Under the pieces are notes generated by a model, which saw only the letters and a program-made list of their open reading frames with translations, was not told the origin of the DNA and made no database searches. From contig NZ_JANUBZ010000002.1 in NCBI RefSeq assembly GCF_024808665.1, positions 502,017 to 566,016 on the forward strand: a DNA stretch of 64,000 nucleotides, in the 5' to 3' direction. How positions within the stretch are numbered: the first letter of the stretch is position 1; each line of letters starts with the position of its first letter. Position numbers and translations under genes: made by a program. Shown one piece after another: positions 26,493-35,765 of this stretch. The DNA is from Mucilaginibacter empetricola. GTDB lineage: Bacteria; Bacteroidota; Bacteroidia; Sphingobacteriales; Sphingobacteriaceae.

Positions 26493-27542
26493 TTATTTTA
26501 CAAACTGCTTCAAAGCATCAGCAACTTGCTGAATAGCAGCCTGAGTTGCGGGGAGCCCGTGCAAAGCGTTGATGATCACAAAGTCATGGGTCATGCCATT
26601 GTAACGAATAGAAGTGGTATAAACACCTGCAGCATCTAGGTTACGGGCATAAGCCTCGCCTTCATCCCTTAACACGTCATTTTCTTCAGTAATCACCAAT
26701 GCTGGCGGAAGGCCTTTTAATTGTTCAGCAGTAGCCTGTAACGGAGACGCATAGATCTCTTTTCTTTGAGCCGGGTCTTTAGTGTATAAATCCCATCCTT
26801 TGATCATTAAAGCTTTGGTCAGGAAATAACCGTCAGCATATTTATTATAGGATTCTGTTTCGAAAGTGGCATCGGTTACCGGCGAGATCAATACCTGTAG
26901 TTTTAATTGAGGGGTACCTTTATCTTTAGCCATTAGCGCAACAACGGTCGCCATGTTTCCGCCGATACTATTCCCTGCAACAGCCAGTTTACTGCCGTCA
27001 ATTTTTACTTCTTTGCCGTGTTCTGCAACCCACTTGGTAGCCGCATAAGCTTCGTTATTTTGCTGCGGATAATGCGCTTCGGGAGTACGTGTAAAATCAA
27101 CAAATACAGCTGCCATACCTGTTTTAATTACCAGGTCATGCAATAAGGTTTTGTGGGTATTGTAATCGCCCATAAACCAGATACCGCCATGAAAATACAT
27201 GAAGGCAGGAATGTCTTTATTTACACCTGCGGGGCGAACGATATGTAGGTTAACGCTCAGGCCGTCTTCCTGTATCGTTTTTTCAATTACTTCGGTACCT
27301 GAAAGATCTGGTTTATCACCTACTGTAGTAGCATAAGTGTAGGTACCCCTTGCCTGATCGATAGGCATTTCAGATACTGGAATGGTAGTAGCTGCATTTA
27401 CCGCTTTTAAAAACCCCTTAACGTGGCTTTCCACAGCTTGGTTTGTTATTGGGTCGACTGCTTGCGCCATTGTCTTATTGATTAAAGTGGATGTTCCTAT
27501 TGTTAAAGCCATTAGAAGGCCTTTTTTGAGTAAAGATTTCAT
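26493..27542 (-). CDS. exported alpha/beta hydrolase (HSL-type esterase)
   Basis: 349 residues with a signal segment (1-27, ending TMAQA). Hormone-sensitive-lipase features: HGG oxyanion motif (118-120, YFHGGIWFMGDY), nucleophile S192 in GNSIGG, acid in ITEENDVLRDEGEAYA and His in GMTHDFVI. Probably a periplasmic carboxylesterase. It carries its own copy of the TetR-group operator at 27603-27620, so it should respond to the regulator at 28457 together with the SDR between them. Confidence 0.85.
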   Translation of the reverse strand: MKSLLKKGLLMALTIGTSTLINKTMAQAVDPITNQAVESHVKGFLKAVNAATTIPVSEMPIDQARGTYTYATTVGDKPDLSGTEVIEKTIQEDGLSVNLHIVRPAGVNKDIPAFMYFHGGIWFMGDYNTHKTLLHDLVIKTGMAAVFVDFTRTPEAHYPQQNNEAYAATKWVAEHGKEVKIDGSKLAVAGNSIGGNMATVVALMAKDKGTPQLKLQVLISPVTDATFETESYNKYADGYFLTKALMIKGWDLYTKDPAQRKEIYASPLQATAEQLKGLPPALVITEENDVLRDEGEAYARNLDAAGVYTTSIRYNGMTHDFVIINALHGLPATQAAIQQVADALKQFVK

Positions 27543-27586
27543 GATGTTGATTTTTGATTAAGTTGATGACCTATTGTATATTTTTT

Positions 27587-27636
27587 GATCTTTTAGCATA
27601 AAATATACTAAAAAGTATATTTTATGCTAAAAGATC
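27587..27636. promoter_or_regulatory. 23-bp inverted repeat: TetR operator copy inside a terminator-like hairpin
   Basis: A 23-bp perfect arm (27587-27609) pairs with 27614-27636 around AAAA. Its core 27603-27620 is ATATACT-AAAA-AGTATAT, the same operator found at 28423 and 29070. The hairpin lies 11 bp past the SDR stop and 44 bp before the esterase start, so it could both end the SDR transcript and control the esterase promoter. Confidence 0.72.
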
Positions 27637-27647
27637 TTTGGGTTAAT

Positions 27648-28385
27648 TTATGATACGCCGTTCAAGGCATTAAAGGCCTTTTCAGGTGATTCTTTATTTA
27701 CATTATAAAAATGGTCTGTAAAGCCGATCCGTATTTCAAATTTATCTGCTGTCACACCACTGACAATTGCATCTGCAACAGCTGAAGGAGCTAATTTTTC
27801 AACCGGGATATTCTTTGAAAATTCAGTATCCACCAATGGAGGAAGCACTTCAAACACCTTAACAGGTGATTTTGACAGCGATAACCTTAATAGCCTGGTG
27901 TAAGACTGCAAGGCTGCTTTACTGGCACTATAAGTAGGCATAACAGCCCAGGGAACAATTGCTACAACTGAAGTAATATTAATGACAGCTGATTCAGCTT
28001 TGTTTTTCAGATAAGGTAACAGTTTTTCGGTTAATCTTACAGGTGCCAGGTAATTGATTTCAATTTCCTTGCGGGCGCCATCATAAGCATTTGAGTTTTC
28101 AGCCAATGAATACTGGTGCGCGCTACCAGAATTATTGATCAGAATGTTGAGCTCAGGATATGAGGTTTCAACCTGTTGCACCAAAGCATTTAGGTCGCCT
28201 TCCACCGTAATATCGCATTGAATTACGCTCACATTGTCTAAACCCGCTGCAGCAGCGTTTAGTTTTTGGATGTTCCTACCTGCAATAATTACCTTGTTGC
28301 CTAATGCAGCAAATTTGCGGGCAGTTTCCAGGCCGATACCGGAACCACCGCCGGTAATTAAAATGGTGTTGTTTTGTGTTTTCAT
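27648..28385 (-). CDS. short-chain dehydrogenase/reductase (DltE-like)
   Basis: 245 residues. TGGGSGIG (11-18), NNSG in place of NNAG, catalytic S in NITSVVAIVPWAV and YSASKAALQS (YxxxK). Same sub-branch as the SDR at 18910 (shared EVLPPLVDTEF-like C-terminal segment). Middle gene of the minus-strand order TetR-SDR-esterase, with an operator copy 37 bp before its start. Confidence 0.88.
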   Translation of the reverse strand: MKTQNNTILITGGGSGIGLETARKFAALGNKVIIAGRNIQKLNAAAAGLDNVSVIQCDITVEGDLNALVQQVETSYPELNILINNSGSAHQYSLAENSNAYDGARKEIEINYLAPVRLTEKLLPYLKNKAESAVINITSVVAIVPWAVMPTYSASKAALQSYTRLLRLSLSKSPVKVFEVLPPLVDTEFSKNIPVEKLAPSAVADAIVSGVTADKFEIRIGFTDHFYNVNKESPEKAFNALNGVS

Positions 28386-28422
28386 TTTCTAATTAATTAT
28401 TTATTGATTTATCATTTTATGA

Positions 28423-28440
28423 ATATACTTTTTAGTATAT
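28423..28440. promoter_or_regulatory. TetR operator copy 2
   Basis: ATATACT-TTTT-AGTATAT, an 18-bp palindrome between the TetR stop (28457) and the SDR start (28385). Same arms as at 27603 and 29070. Confidence 0.75.
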
Positions 28441-28456
28441 TTTGGGTTAAAAAAAA

Positions 28457-29044
28457 TTACATTTCATAAGAACGCAGCTCGCTTTTGAGGCTTTCGATCA
28501 AACCAGCCATCGGCTTGTCATTATGCATATTCCTGCACATTACCGTGGCGCCTTCAATGGCGGCAAATATTTTAAAGGCGTAAGCTTCGGGATCAAGAGA
28601 TGAATTAAACTCCCCATTCTTGATACCAGCCCTTAAAATGGCTGCAAAATTCTTTTGGGTGAAGGACATAACTTCACTTACTTTGGACTTAACACAAAAA
28701 TTGTTATCATCTGATTCCACAGCCAGGTTAAAAATCGGACAGCCGCCCTTTATATAGGTGTTTAATGGTGCTTTGTTAAAATCCAGATAAGCAAATATTT
28801 TACCTTTCGCACTATTTTCCATTTTCATAGCCCGGCCGATAGCCGAACAGATCTTCTCCAATAAATAGTCAGAAACCTGCATCGACAAGTCCGCTTTATT
28901 CTCAAAGTGGCTGTAGATTGCACCCTTAGTTAGTTTAGTGGCTTCCAAAACGTCATCCACGTTGGTACCGGCAATCCCTTTTTCATTATAGATGGGAGCT
29001 GCTTGTTCAATGATGAATTGTTTTGTTCTTTCTGCCTTTGTCAT
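28457..29044 (-). CDS. TetR/AcrR-family transcriptional regulator
   Basis: 195 residues. N-terminal HTH (KQFIIEQAAPIYNEKGIAGT, then VDDVLEATKLTKGAIYSHFENK), C-terminal all-helical ligand and dimer domain with CP in KGGCPIFNLAVESDD, a pattern of the YxaF/LmrA-like C-terminal domain. Three matching palindromes in front of itself, the SDR and the esterase make a likely autoregulated local regulon. The inducer is unknown. Confidence 0.9.
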   Translation of the reverse strand: MTKAERTKQFIIEQAAPIYNEKGIAGTNVDDVLEATKLTKGAIYSHFENKADLSMQVSDYLLEKICSAIGRAMKMENSAKGKIFAYLDFNKAPLNTYIKGGCPIFNLAVESDDNNFCVKSKVSEVMSFTQKNFAAILRAGIKNGEFNSSLDPEAYAFKIFAAIEGATVMCRNMHNDKPMAGLIESLKSELRSYEM

Positions 29045-29069
29045 CGCCTTAATTATTGACAGGACAAAA

Positions 29070-29087
29070 ATATACTAAAAAGTATAT
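29070..29087. promoter_or_regulatory. TetR operator copy 1, over the tetR promoter
   Basis: ATATACT-AAAA-AGTATAT, 25 bp before the TetR start at 29044. On the minus strand it overlaps a TAnnTTTG -7 match (TATTTTTG), with TTG 19 nt upstream as a -33, so bound repressor would block the promoter directly. Confidence 0.78.
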
Positions 29088-29270
29088 TTTACAAAATATT
29101 TATTTAGCTTTGCCCGCATTGTGATTCTTGGCTGACAATGGAAGCATGTATTATCTTTTAATAACATAAATCTGCGGTTTGTCTTTCACGCTTTTATAAT
29201 GTAATGAACTAAAGCAACCATTACTTACATAAGTGGGTATAATCAGTCAATAGGTATATACTTATCAATA

Positions 29271-30323
29271 ATGAATAAAATTAAACTTATCGCACTACTT
29301 GCTATTGTCTGGTTCAGTGCTTGTAAAAATCCAGTGGGCCAGTCAAAAAAGGGAATCGATCTTAAGGCCTTTTTAAAGGATACCACCACGAATGTGCAAA
29401 ATGGTGGAGTTCAGGTTGTTTCCATTAACACGCCAAAAGGAAAATTCAACGTATGGACAAAAAAGATTGGGAACAATCCTAAAATCAAAGTGCTGCTGCT
29501 TAATGGCGGGCCGGGAGCTTCGCATGAATATTTCGAATGTATGGAAAGTTTTTTACCTGCCGAAGGTATTGAGTTTATCTATTACGACCAGTTAGGCACC
29601 GGTAATTCTGATAACCCAAAAGACACAGCAATGTGGAGCTTACCACGTTATGTAGATGAATTAGAGCAGGTTAGACAGGCGTTGAAGCTAGATAAAGATA
29701 ATTTTTACCTGCTTGGGCAATCATGGGGAGGCATACTGGCAATGGAATATGCAATAAAGTATCAACAACATATAAAAGGGCTTATTATATCAAATATGAT
29801 GTCAAGCTGTCCGGACTATGGTAAATACGCTAACGAGGTACTGGCCAAACAGTTTGATCCCAAAGTACTGGCACGAATAAGAGAACTTGAGGCCAAAGGT
29901 GATTTTCAAAACCCCGAATATCTGAAGTTACTGATACCCAATTATTATGAAAAGCATATATGCCGTTTTCCGTTTGCTCAATGGCCCGAACCCTTCAATC
30001 GGTCTTTTGCTAAATTAAACGAATCATTATATGTGACCATGCAGGGACCGAGCGAATTTGGCATTGCGGGTAAATTAGCTCAATGGAACCGTAAAGCTGA
30101 TTTGCCTGGTATTTCAGTTCCTACATTAACCATCGGTGCAAAATATGATACTATGGATCCCGCACACATGAAATGGATGGCTACTCAGTTTCAAAATGGG
30201 AGCTATCTCTATTGCCCCAATGGTAGCCACTTAGCTATGTATGATGATCAGCAAACGTACATGAGCGGTTTAATTAAGTTTATAAAAGGGATAGATTCAG
30301 GAGAAAAGAAGGTAGCATTATAA
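29271..30323 (+). CDS. lipoprotein alpha/beta hydrolase, proline-iminopeptidase type
   Basis: 350 residues. Lipoprotein signal with lipobox FSAC (C18). The S33 family motifs are present: NGGPGASHEY (79 onward), DQLGTGNS, nucleophile S151 in GQSWGG, acid in GAKYDTMDP and His in NGSHLAMYDD. S33 enzymes remove N-terminal proline or other residues from short peptides. The tricorn-like protease starts 55 bp downstream. In Thermoplasma, the tricorn partner factor F1 is a proline iminopeptidase, so the pairing is meaningful. Confidence 0.87.
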   Translation: MNKIKLIALLAIVWFSACKNPVGQSKKGIDLKAFLKDTTTNVQNGGVQVVSINTPKGKFNVWTKKIGNNPKIKVLLLNGGPGASHEYFECMESFLPAEGIEFIYYDQLGTGNSDNPKDTAMWSLPRYVDELEQVRQALKLDKDNFYLLGQSWGGILAMEYAIKYQQHIKGLIISNMMSSCPDYGKYANEVLAKQFDPKVLARIRELEAKGDFQNPEYLKLLIPNYYEKHICRFPFAQWPEPFNRSFAKLNESLYVTMQGPSEFGIAGKLAQWNRKADLPGISVPTLTIGAKYDTMDPAHMKWMATQFQNGSYLYCPNGSHLAMYDDQQTYMSGLIKFIKGIDSGEKKVAL

Positions 30324-30378
30324 TTACTTGATTATTACATATTCAACTATATCCGGAAAAAAATAAAACACCACTAAA

Positions 30379-33300
30379 ATGAAAAAACTTCTTTTTCTGT
30401 TCACACTATTATGGGGACAAAGCCTTTCTGCCCAGCAAGCCCCTTTGCTATGGGTCCAGCAACCCGCGTTGTCGCCCGATGGTCAATGGATCGCCTTTGA
30501 ATTCAAGGGCAATCTTTACAAAGTTTCTTCAGCCGGCGGAAACGCTCTGCCGTTAACCGTCAACAGGGATTATAACGGCTATCCCGTTTGGAGCCATGAC
30601 GGAAAAACGCTGGCTTTTGCTTCTGACCGTTTTGGAAATTTCGACGTATTCATCATGCCTGCCTCAGGCGGAGAAGCACGGCGGCTTACATTTAATTCAG
30701 CAAAAGACATCCCTTATGACTTTTCACCCGACAATAGCCAGGTATATTATGGAACAGAGGCAAATGATATATATACGTCCGTTCGTTTCCCTAGCCCCTC
30801 CTTATTTACCAAATTATTTCGCGTTTCTATCAATGGGGGGCGTAATATCATGATCAATTCAGCCGGAACAGAATATGTACATTTTAACAAGGAAGGAACA
30901 AAATTCTTATTTCAGGACCGAAAGGGTTATGAAAATCCTTATCGTAAACATCATCAATCTGCAGTAACCCGTGACATATGGCTATTTGATCTTCAGACAA
31001 AAGCTTACAGGAAGTTGTCTGATTATGCTGGTGAAGACCGAGAACCTGTTTGGGGGAAAGGAAATGAATTTTATTACCTCAGTGAGCGAAACGGAGACCA
31101 AAATTTGTATAAATCAAACATTGTCAACCCGTCAGCGGTAACTCAACTAACCTTCTACGAGAAGAATCCAGTTCGGAATCTATCCAGATCAGAGACTGGG
31201 ACGATTGCCTTTACACAGGGTGGAGAGTTATATATTTTGCAGGAAGGGCAAACCCCTAAAAAGATTAACATTGAACTGTCAGCTGACTTCAACGGCAACG
31301 AGGTTAAAAATCTTACTGTTACCGGCGGCGCGGGCCAAATGGCAATTTCGCCCAGCGGGAAAGAAATTGCTTATGTGATCCACGGAGAAATATACGTATC
31401 ATCCACCAGTGGGGCTGGTACGAAGAGAATTACCAATACTCCTTATCAGGAAGGGATGCTTCAATTTAGTCCGGATGGGAGAAATCTCCTCTATTCAGTT
31501 GAACATGAGCAATCCTGGGATATTTATAAAGCATCAATCGTCAAGAAAAACGAGCCTTATTTTTTTTCGGCAACAATTATCTCCCAAACTCCGGTTATCG
31601 AATCGGCAAAAGATGAATTTGAGGGCAGATATTCTCCCGACGGCAAAAAAATCGCCTATCTGGAAGAAAGAAATATTTTAAAAGTGCGTAACCTGGACAA
31701 TGGCTCAACTGTTACTGTACTACCCGAAGGTAACCTGTTTTCCTTTGTGGACGGCGATCAGGATTTTTACTGGTCTCCTGACAGTAAGCATCTCCTCATT
31801 GCCTCATCCTTAGGACTTGAAAGCAGTGATGATGTTGTCCTTTTAAGCGCTGATGGCAGTAAACCAGTACAACTTACTCACAGTGGATTTAATATCAGTA
31901 ATCCACAATGGACAATGGGCGGGCAGATGATCTACTTTAAATCCGGCAAACTTGGTTTAAAAAGCTCTCCTACGGGTCCAAAGCAAACTGATATATACGG
32001 CGTCTTTTTGAATAAAGCCAAGTTTGATCGTTTCCGGCTCAGTAAAAATGACCTTAAACTATTCGACGAAATGAAACAAATTGACTCATCGGTTAACGTT
32101 TCTAAAAAGATTTCAAAAAATGACAGTTTAAGCCATGAAAAACAGCAAATTGCTTTAGACTTTGACCATTTGGATGACAGGACACTGAAACTAAGCTTAA
32201 GCTCTGCGCAAATCGGTGATTTTAAAATGTCACCCGATGGAGAGAAATTGTATTACCTGGCCAGATATGATAACCGCGTCGATTTATGGATGACCAGTCC
32301 CCGAACCCACGATAACAAAAAATTAACGCAACTCGACGCCGGCAGCGGATCCCTTGAAATAAGCCCTGATGGCAAAACATTGTATTTGGAAACAGATGGA
32401 TTACTTAGCCAAATCGACGTTGAAACAGGTGCCAGAACAGTCATTAGTATAAATTCAACAATGGAATTGCACAGTGAAGCGGAGCGGGCCTATATATTTG
32501 AACACATTATCAAAGAAATTCCGAAAAAGTTTTTTGATCCTAAACTCCAGGGGGTGGATTGGACTTATTACAGTAATTTTTACAGAAAATTCCTACCCTA
32601 TATAAATAACAATTATGATTTTCAGGTACTGATCAGCGAATTATTGGGTGAACTGAACTCTTCACACACCGGTGGCGGTTATTACCCAAGTGTCGATAAC
32701 GCTGACCAAACCGCTGCCCTGGGCCTTTTGTTTGATGAAAAATACGAAGGGCCTGGCTTAAAAGTAATGGGGGTTCTACCAGGAGGGCCGTTTGACCTGG
32801 CCGGCTCCGGGATGAAAAAAGGATCGGTCATCGATGAAATCAATGGAATACAGCTGACAGCGGCAACCGATCCCGCGAAATTATTAAATCACCAGCAAGG
32901 GATACAAACATTAATTAATTTTCATGATCCCAAGACAAAGGCCACTTTTGAAGAAATTATAAGGCCCATATACAAAAACGAGGAAAGCGCCCTTTTGTAT
33001 AAGAGATGGACAAATTTAATGGAGCATCTGACGGATAGCCTTTCCGGTGGTAAAATCGGATACGTTCATATTGCAGGAATGGATGAGGCCAATTACCGCA
33101 TAACGTTAGATCAGGTAGAGGGCCGGGATGCCACAAAAAAAGCACTGATCGTGGATACCAGGTTTAATGGCGGCGGCAACCTGCATGAGCAGCTGATCGA
33201 TTTGTTTACTGAAAAGGTGACCCTATACGGCAGGCCGCAGGGGCACATCCTGACCCCCACTTCTCCTGAGGACGGATCTGCCAAACCTACCTGTTTACTG

Positions 33301-33609
33301 GTCAGTGAAGGCAATTATTCCGACGCGTTTAATTTCGCTTATGTGTACAAGCGTTTGAAGATCGGAAAGGTGATCGGCATGCCGGTAGCAGGAACGGGGA
33401 CCGGTGTTTTCTGGGAACCGCAAATAGACGAAACGCTGGATATCGGACTTCCAATGATCAGTTTATCCTGGGCCGGAGAGACAAGCATAATGGAAAATCA
33501 TCAATTGGAGCCAGATATAAAAATTCAAAATGATTATGAACAGCTTTTAAATGGTCATGATCAACAACTGGAGGCAGCAATAAAACAAATGCTCACGGAG
33601 ATTAAATAA
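30379..33609 (+). CDS. secreted tricorn-like S41 protease
   Basis: 1076 residues with a signal peptide (1-19, LSAQQ). WD40/PD40-type beta-propeller repeats fill about 25-700 (SPDGQWIAFE, SHDGKTLAFASDR, SPDGRNLLYS). A tricorn C1 region, a PDZ domain (about 785-870) and an S41 catalytic domain follow. Likely catalytic residues by family pattern are S762-H763 (ELNSSHTGG), S981 (EGNYSDAF) and E1039 (ENHQLEPD). It would degrade peptides in the periplasm or at the cell surface and hand products to the lipoprotein peptidase encoded upstream. Confidence 0.9.
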   Translation: MKKLLFLFTLLWGQSLSAQQAPLLWVQQPALSPDGQWIAFEFKGNLYKVSSAGGNALPLTVNRDYNGYPVWSHDGKTLAFASDRFGNFDVFIMPASGGEARRLTFNSAKDIPYDFSPDNSQVYYGTEANDIYTSVRFPSPSLFTKLFRVSINGGRNIMINSAGTEYVHFNKEGTKFLFQDRKGYENPYRKHHQSAVTRDIWLFDLQTKAYRKLSDYAGEDREPVWGKGNEFYYLSERNGDQNLYKSNIVNPSAVTQLTFYEKNPVRNLSRSETGTIAFTQGGELYILQEGQTPKKINIELSADFNGNEVKNLTVTGGAGQMAISPSGKEIAYVIHGEIYVSSTSGAGTKRITNTPYQEGMLQFSPDGRNLLYSVEHEQSWDIYKASIVKKNEPYFFSATIISQTPVIESAKDEFEGRYSPDGKKIAYLEERNILKVRNLDNGSTVTVLPEGNLFSFVDGDQDFYWSPDSKHLLIASSLGLESSDDVVLLSADGSKPVQLTHSGFNISNPQWTMGGQMIYFKSGKLGLKSSPTGPKQTDIYGVFLNKAKFDRFRLSKNDLKLFDEMKQIDSSVNVSKKISKNDSLSHEKQQIALDFDHLDDRTLKLSLSSAQIGDFKMSPDGEKLYYLARYDNRVDLWMTSPRTHDNKKLTQLDAGSGSLEISPDGKTLYLETDGLLSQIDVETGARTVISINSTMELHSEAERAYIFEHIIKEIPKKFFDPKLQGVDWTYYSNFYRKFLPYINNNYDFQVLISELLGELNSSHTGGGYYPSVDNADQTAALGLLFDEKYEGPGLKVMGVLPGGPFDLAGSGMKKGSVIDEINGIQLTAATDPAKLLNHQQGIQTLINFHDPKTKATFEEIIRPIYKNEESALLYKRWTNLMEHLTDSLSGGKIGYVHIAGMDEANYRITLDQVEGRDATKKALIVDTRFNGGGNLHEQLIDLFTEKVTLYGRPQGHILTPTSPEDGSAKPTCLLVSEGNYSDAFNFAYVYKRLKIGKVIGMPVAGTGTGVFWEPQIDETLDIGLPMISLSWAGETSIMENHQLEPDIKIQNDYEQLLNGHDQQLEAAIKQMLTEIK

Positions 33610-33620
33610 ATAATCATTAT

Positions 33621-33647
33621 AAGCATAGGTGGATACCGCCTATGCTT
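33621..33647 (+). terminator. terminator after the tricorn-like gene
   Basis: AAGCATAGG (33621-33629) pairs with CCTATGCTT (33639-33647), with GG/CC pairing inside the loop. It starts 12 bp past the stop. The gap to 34026 otherwise holds only AT-rich DNA and the promoter described next. Confidence 0.7.
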
Positions 33648-33940
33648 AATTTATACTATTATTAAAGACTCACCTGAGAGTTTTGGTTTTTTATATTATT
33701 CGGTTACATCCATCCGTTGTTTAAAAAAAACTAATCAAGTTCTTCCTGCTATAGCTGCTTTTAAAATTAATACATTTTCATTCCGCTTTTTTAAATTAAG
33801 ATATTATCAGTTTAAAAATGAAATAATGTCATTAAGTACTATAGTGACAGATGCCCAATCTGGCAAAGGGGAAATAAAATACAAATCTTAAAAACAGAAT
33901 TAAGACAAAAATAACGTAGGATTGGTTTTAAAAATATTTG

Positions 33941-34008
33941 TGAGCTTTTTAGCAAAGCAAATTGAGCTTTTTAACAAAACTCGCAATTCTTAAGTTACCT
34001 AACTTTGC
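33941..34008 (+). promoter_or_regulatory. direct repeats and -7 box upstream of the SDR at 34027
   Basis: TGAGCTTTTTAGCAAA at 33941-33956 is repeated as TGAGCTTTTTAACAAA at 33963-33978, a 22-bp spacing (two helical turns) with one mismatch. TAACTTTGC, a good -7, follows at 34000-34008. Paired direct repeats ahead of the -7 box fit an AraC-type activator site; the AraC gene at 34968 is the obvious candidate. Confidence 0.6.
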
Positions 34009-34026
34009 ATAAATAAATAAAAGAAA

Positions 34027-34902
34027 ATGAAAAAAGTTTGGTTTATTACAGGAAGTTCCAGAGGATTAGGACGCAACCTGACCGAAGCTGTATTAGAAAG
34101 CGGCGAGCAGGTTGCCGCAACAGCAAGAAAGCCTGAAGAATTAAATGACCTGATTGAAAAATATAAAGATCAGATACTGCCGTTGAAGTTGGATGTAACC
34201 GACAATGCGGAGATCAGCAAAGCGATTTTGGGTACTATCGATCATTTTGGAAGGATCGATGTACTGGTGAACAATGCTGGATTTGGTGTAACAGGTGCAA
34301 CAGAGGCATTCACAGAAGAGCAGGTGCAAAGCCAACTAGAAACGAATCTTTACGCGCCTATAGCAATCACCAGGGCCGTACTTCCATACATGCGTAAACA
34401 GCGTTCCGGGCGCATCTTGCAGATCAGCTCTATTGGGGGGCGAATCGGAAATCCTGGACTGAGCATATATATGGCAGCAAAATTTGGTTTATCCGGCTTT
34501 AGTGAAGCCTTAGCAAAAGAAGTTGCACCGCTCGGTATTTATATTACCAGTGTTGAGCCGGGAGGTTTTCGTACTGACTGGGGAGGTGCATCAATGACCT
34601 ATGCAGGACACGTGGAGGGTTACGATAAAACAGTTGATTCCATGATCGACTATATTAAAAATCATTATACGCCTTTAGGCGACCCGGAAAAGGCGGCTAA
34701 AGTTATGATTGAGTTAGCTGCTGAGCCTAATCCGCCGGTTCATTTAATTTTAGGCAGTGAAAGTGCTGGTATGCTAAAGCAATACTTTGCTGACAGGCAG
34801 GATGAGTACGACAAATGGTTGCCGGTTACGCTATCAACAGATCATAAGGACGCCCCCGAAATTTTTAAATTTCATGATGGCCAGTCATTTGATTCAAAAT
34901 AA
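34027..34902 (+). CDS. short-chain dehydrogenase/reductase
   Basis: 291 residues. TGSSRGLG (8-15), NNAGFG, catalytic S in QISSIGGRIG and YMAAKFG (YxxxK). The longer C-terminal part (LAAEPNPPVHLILGSES) is typical of SDRs resembling the oxidoreductases often paired with AraC regulators in Bacteroidota. Substrate unknown. The AraC gene follows 65 bp downstream on the same strand. Confidence 0.9.
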   Translation: MKKVWFITGSSRGLGRNLTEAVLESGEQVAATARKPEELNDLIEKYKDQILPLKLDVTDNAEISKAILGTIDHFGRIDVLVNNAGFGVTGATEAFTEEQVQSQLETNLYAPIAITRAVLPYMRKQRSGRILQISSIGGRIGNPGLSIYMAAKFGLSGFSEALAKEVAPLGIYITSVEPGGFRTDWGGASMTYAGHVEGYDKTVDSMIDYIKNHYTPLGDPEKAAKVMIELAAEPNPPVHLILGSESAGMLKQYFADRQDEYDKWLPVTLSTDHKDAPEIFKFHDGQSFDSK

Positions 34903-34967
34903 GGGCTACAAAAAAACAGAAATTATGCTTACTTACGTAGAAAACGTTAAAATGTAACCGTAATACA

Positions 34968-35765
34968 TTGGAAAATAACAACGAACAGTCGCGTATTTTA
35001 TATTCCTGTTATTCGAATATAAATAAAGAAGGTGAACATCTTATACGGGAACATGTATTGAGCATCATACTTGCCGGTAGTCAAATTGTGCATCTTGGCG
35101 ATACGGTCTATGAATTTAACGCCGGAGATATTCGATTTTTCAGAAAAAATCAGCTGTCAAAATTTATTAAGCAGTGCCCACCGAATGGAGTATTTAAATC
35201 GCTGACCGTCCTGATGGATAAGGAAACTTTGCACCAGTTCAGTATCAATCATAAACAGTATATGGACAGTAATTACAATGGAGATAGTTTATTGTTGCTG
35301 CGTCCAAATGAACTGCTTAATAAATATTTTGAGTCGTTATCCCCTTATATAGAAGGGGCGGGATGTTCAAATGATATGCTTACTAAACTTAAGGTTAATG
35401 AAGCTGTTATGATCCTTTTGGAAACCAATCCCGAATTAAAGAATTTACTGTTTGATTTCAGCGATCCCGGAAAGATTGATCTGGAGATGTTTATGAACAG
35501 GAATTATAAATTCAATGCTGATATAAGTCAGTTTGCTTACCTGTCAGGTAGAAGCCTCGCTTCTTTCAAGCGTGATTTTGAGCACATTTTCAATATTTCA
35601 CCTAACCGCTGGATACAAAAACAACGCCTTAAGGACGCGTATGTTCTGATTAAGGAGAAAGGTCATAAAGTATCAGATGTTTATATGGATGTCGGTTTTA
35701 AAGACCTTTCTCATTTCTCTTTCGCATTTAAGAAAGAGTATGGAACTGCACCAACCAAAGTTTAG
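34968..35765 (+). CDS. AraC-family transcriptional regulator (TTG start)
   Basis: 265 residues if it starts at the TTG at 34968 (MENNNEQSRILYSCYSN...). This gives the usual N-terminus of the family, and no in-frame ATG lies close by. N-terminal sensor domain (REHVLSIILAGSQIVHLGD, FNAGDIRFFRKNQL); C-terminal HTH pair (ISQFAYLSGRSLASFKRDF and KVSDVYMDVGFKDLSHFS, then YGTAPTKV). Likely activator of the SDR upstream through the direct repeats at 33941. Confidence 0.87.
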   Translation: MENNNEQSRILYSCYSNINKEGEHLIREHVLSIILAGSQIVHLGDTVYEFNAGDIRFFRKNQLSKFIKQCPPNGVFKSLTVLMDKETLHQFSINHKQYMDSNYNGDSLLLLRPNELLNKYFESLSPYIEGAGCSNDMLTKLKVNEAVMILLETNPELKNLLFDFSDPGKIDLEMFMNRNYKFNADISQFAYLSGRSLASFKRDFEHIFNISPNRWIQKQRLKDAYVLIKEKGHKVSDVYMDVGFKDLSHFSFAFKKEYGTAPTKV

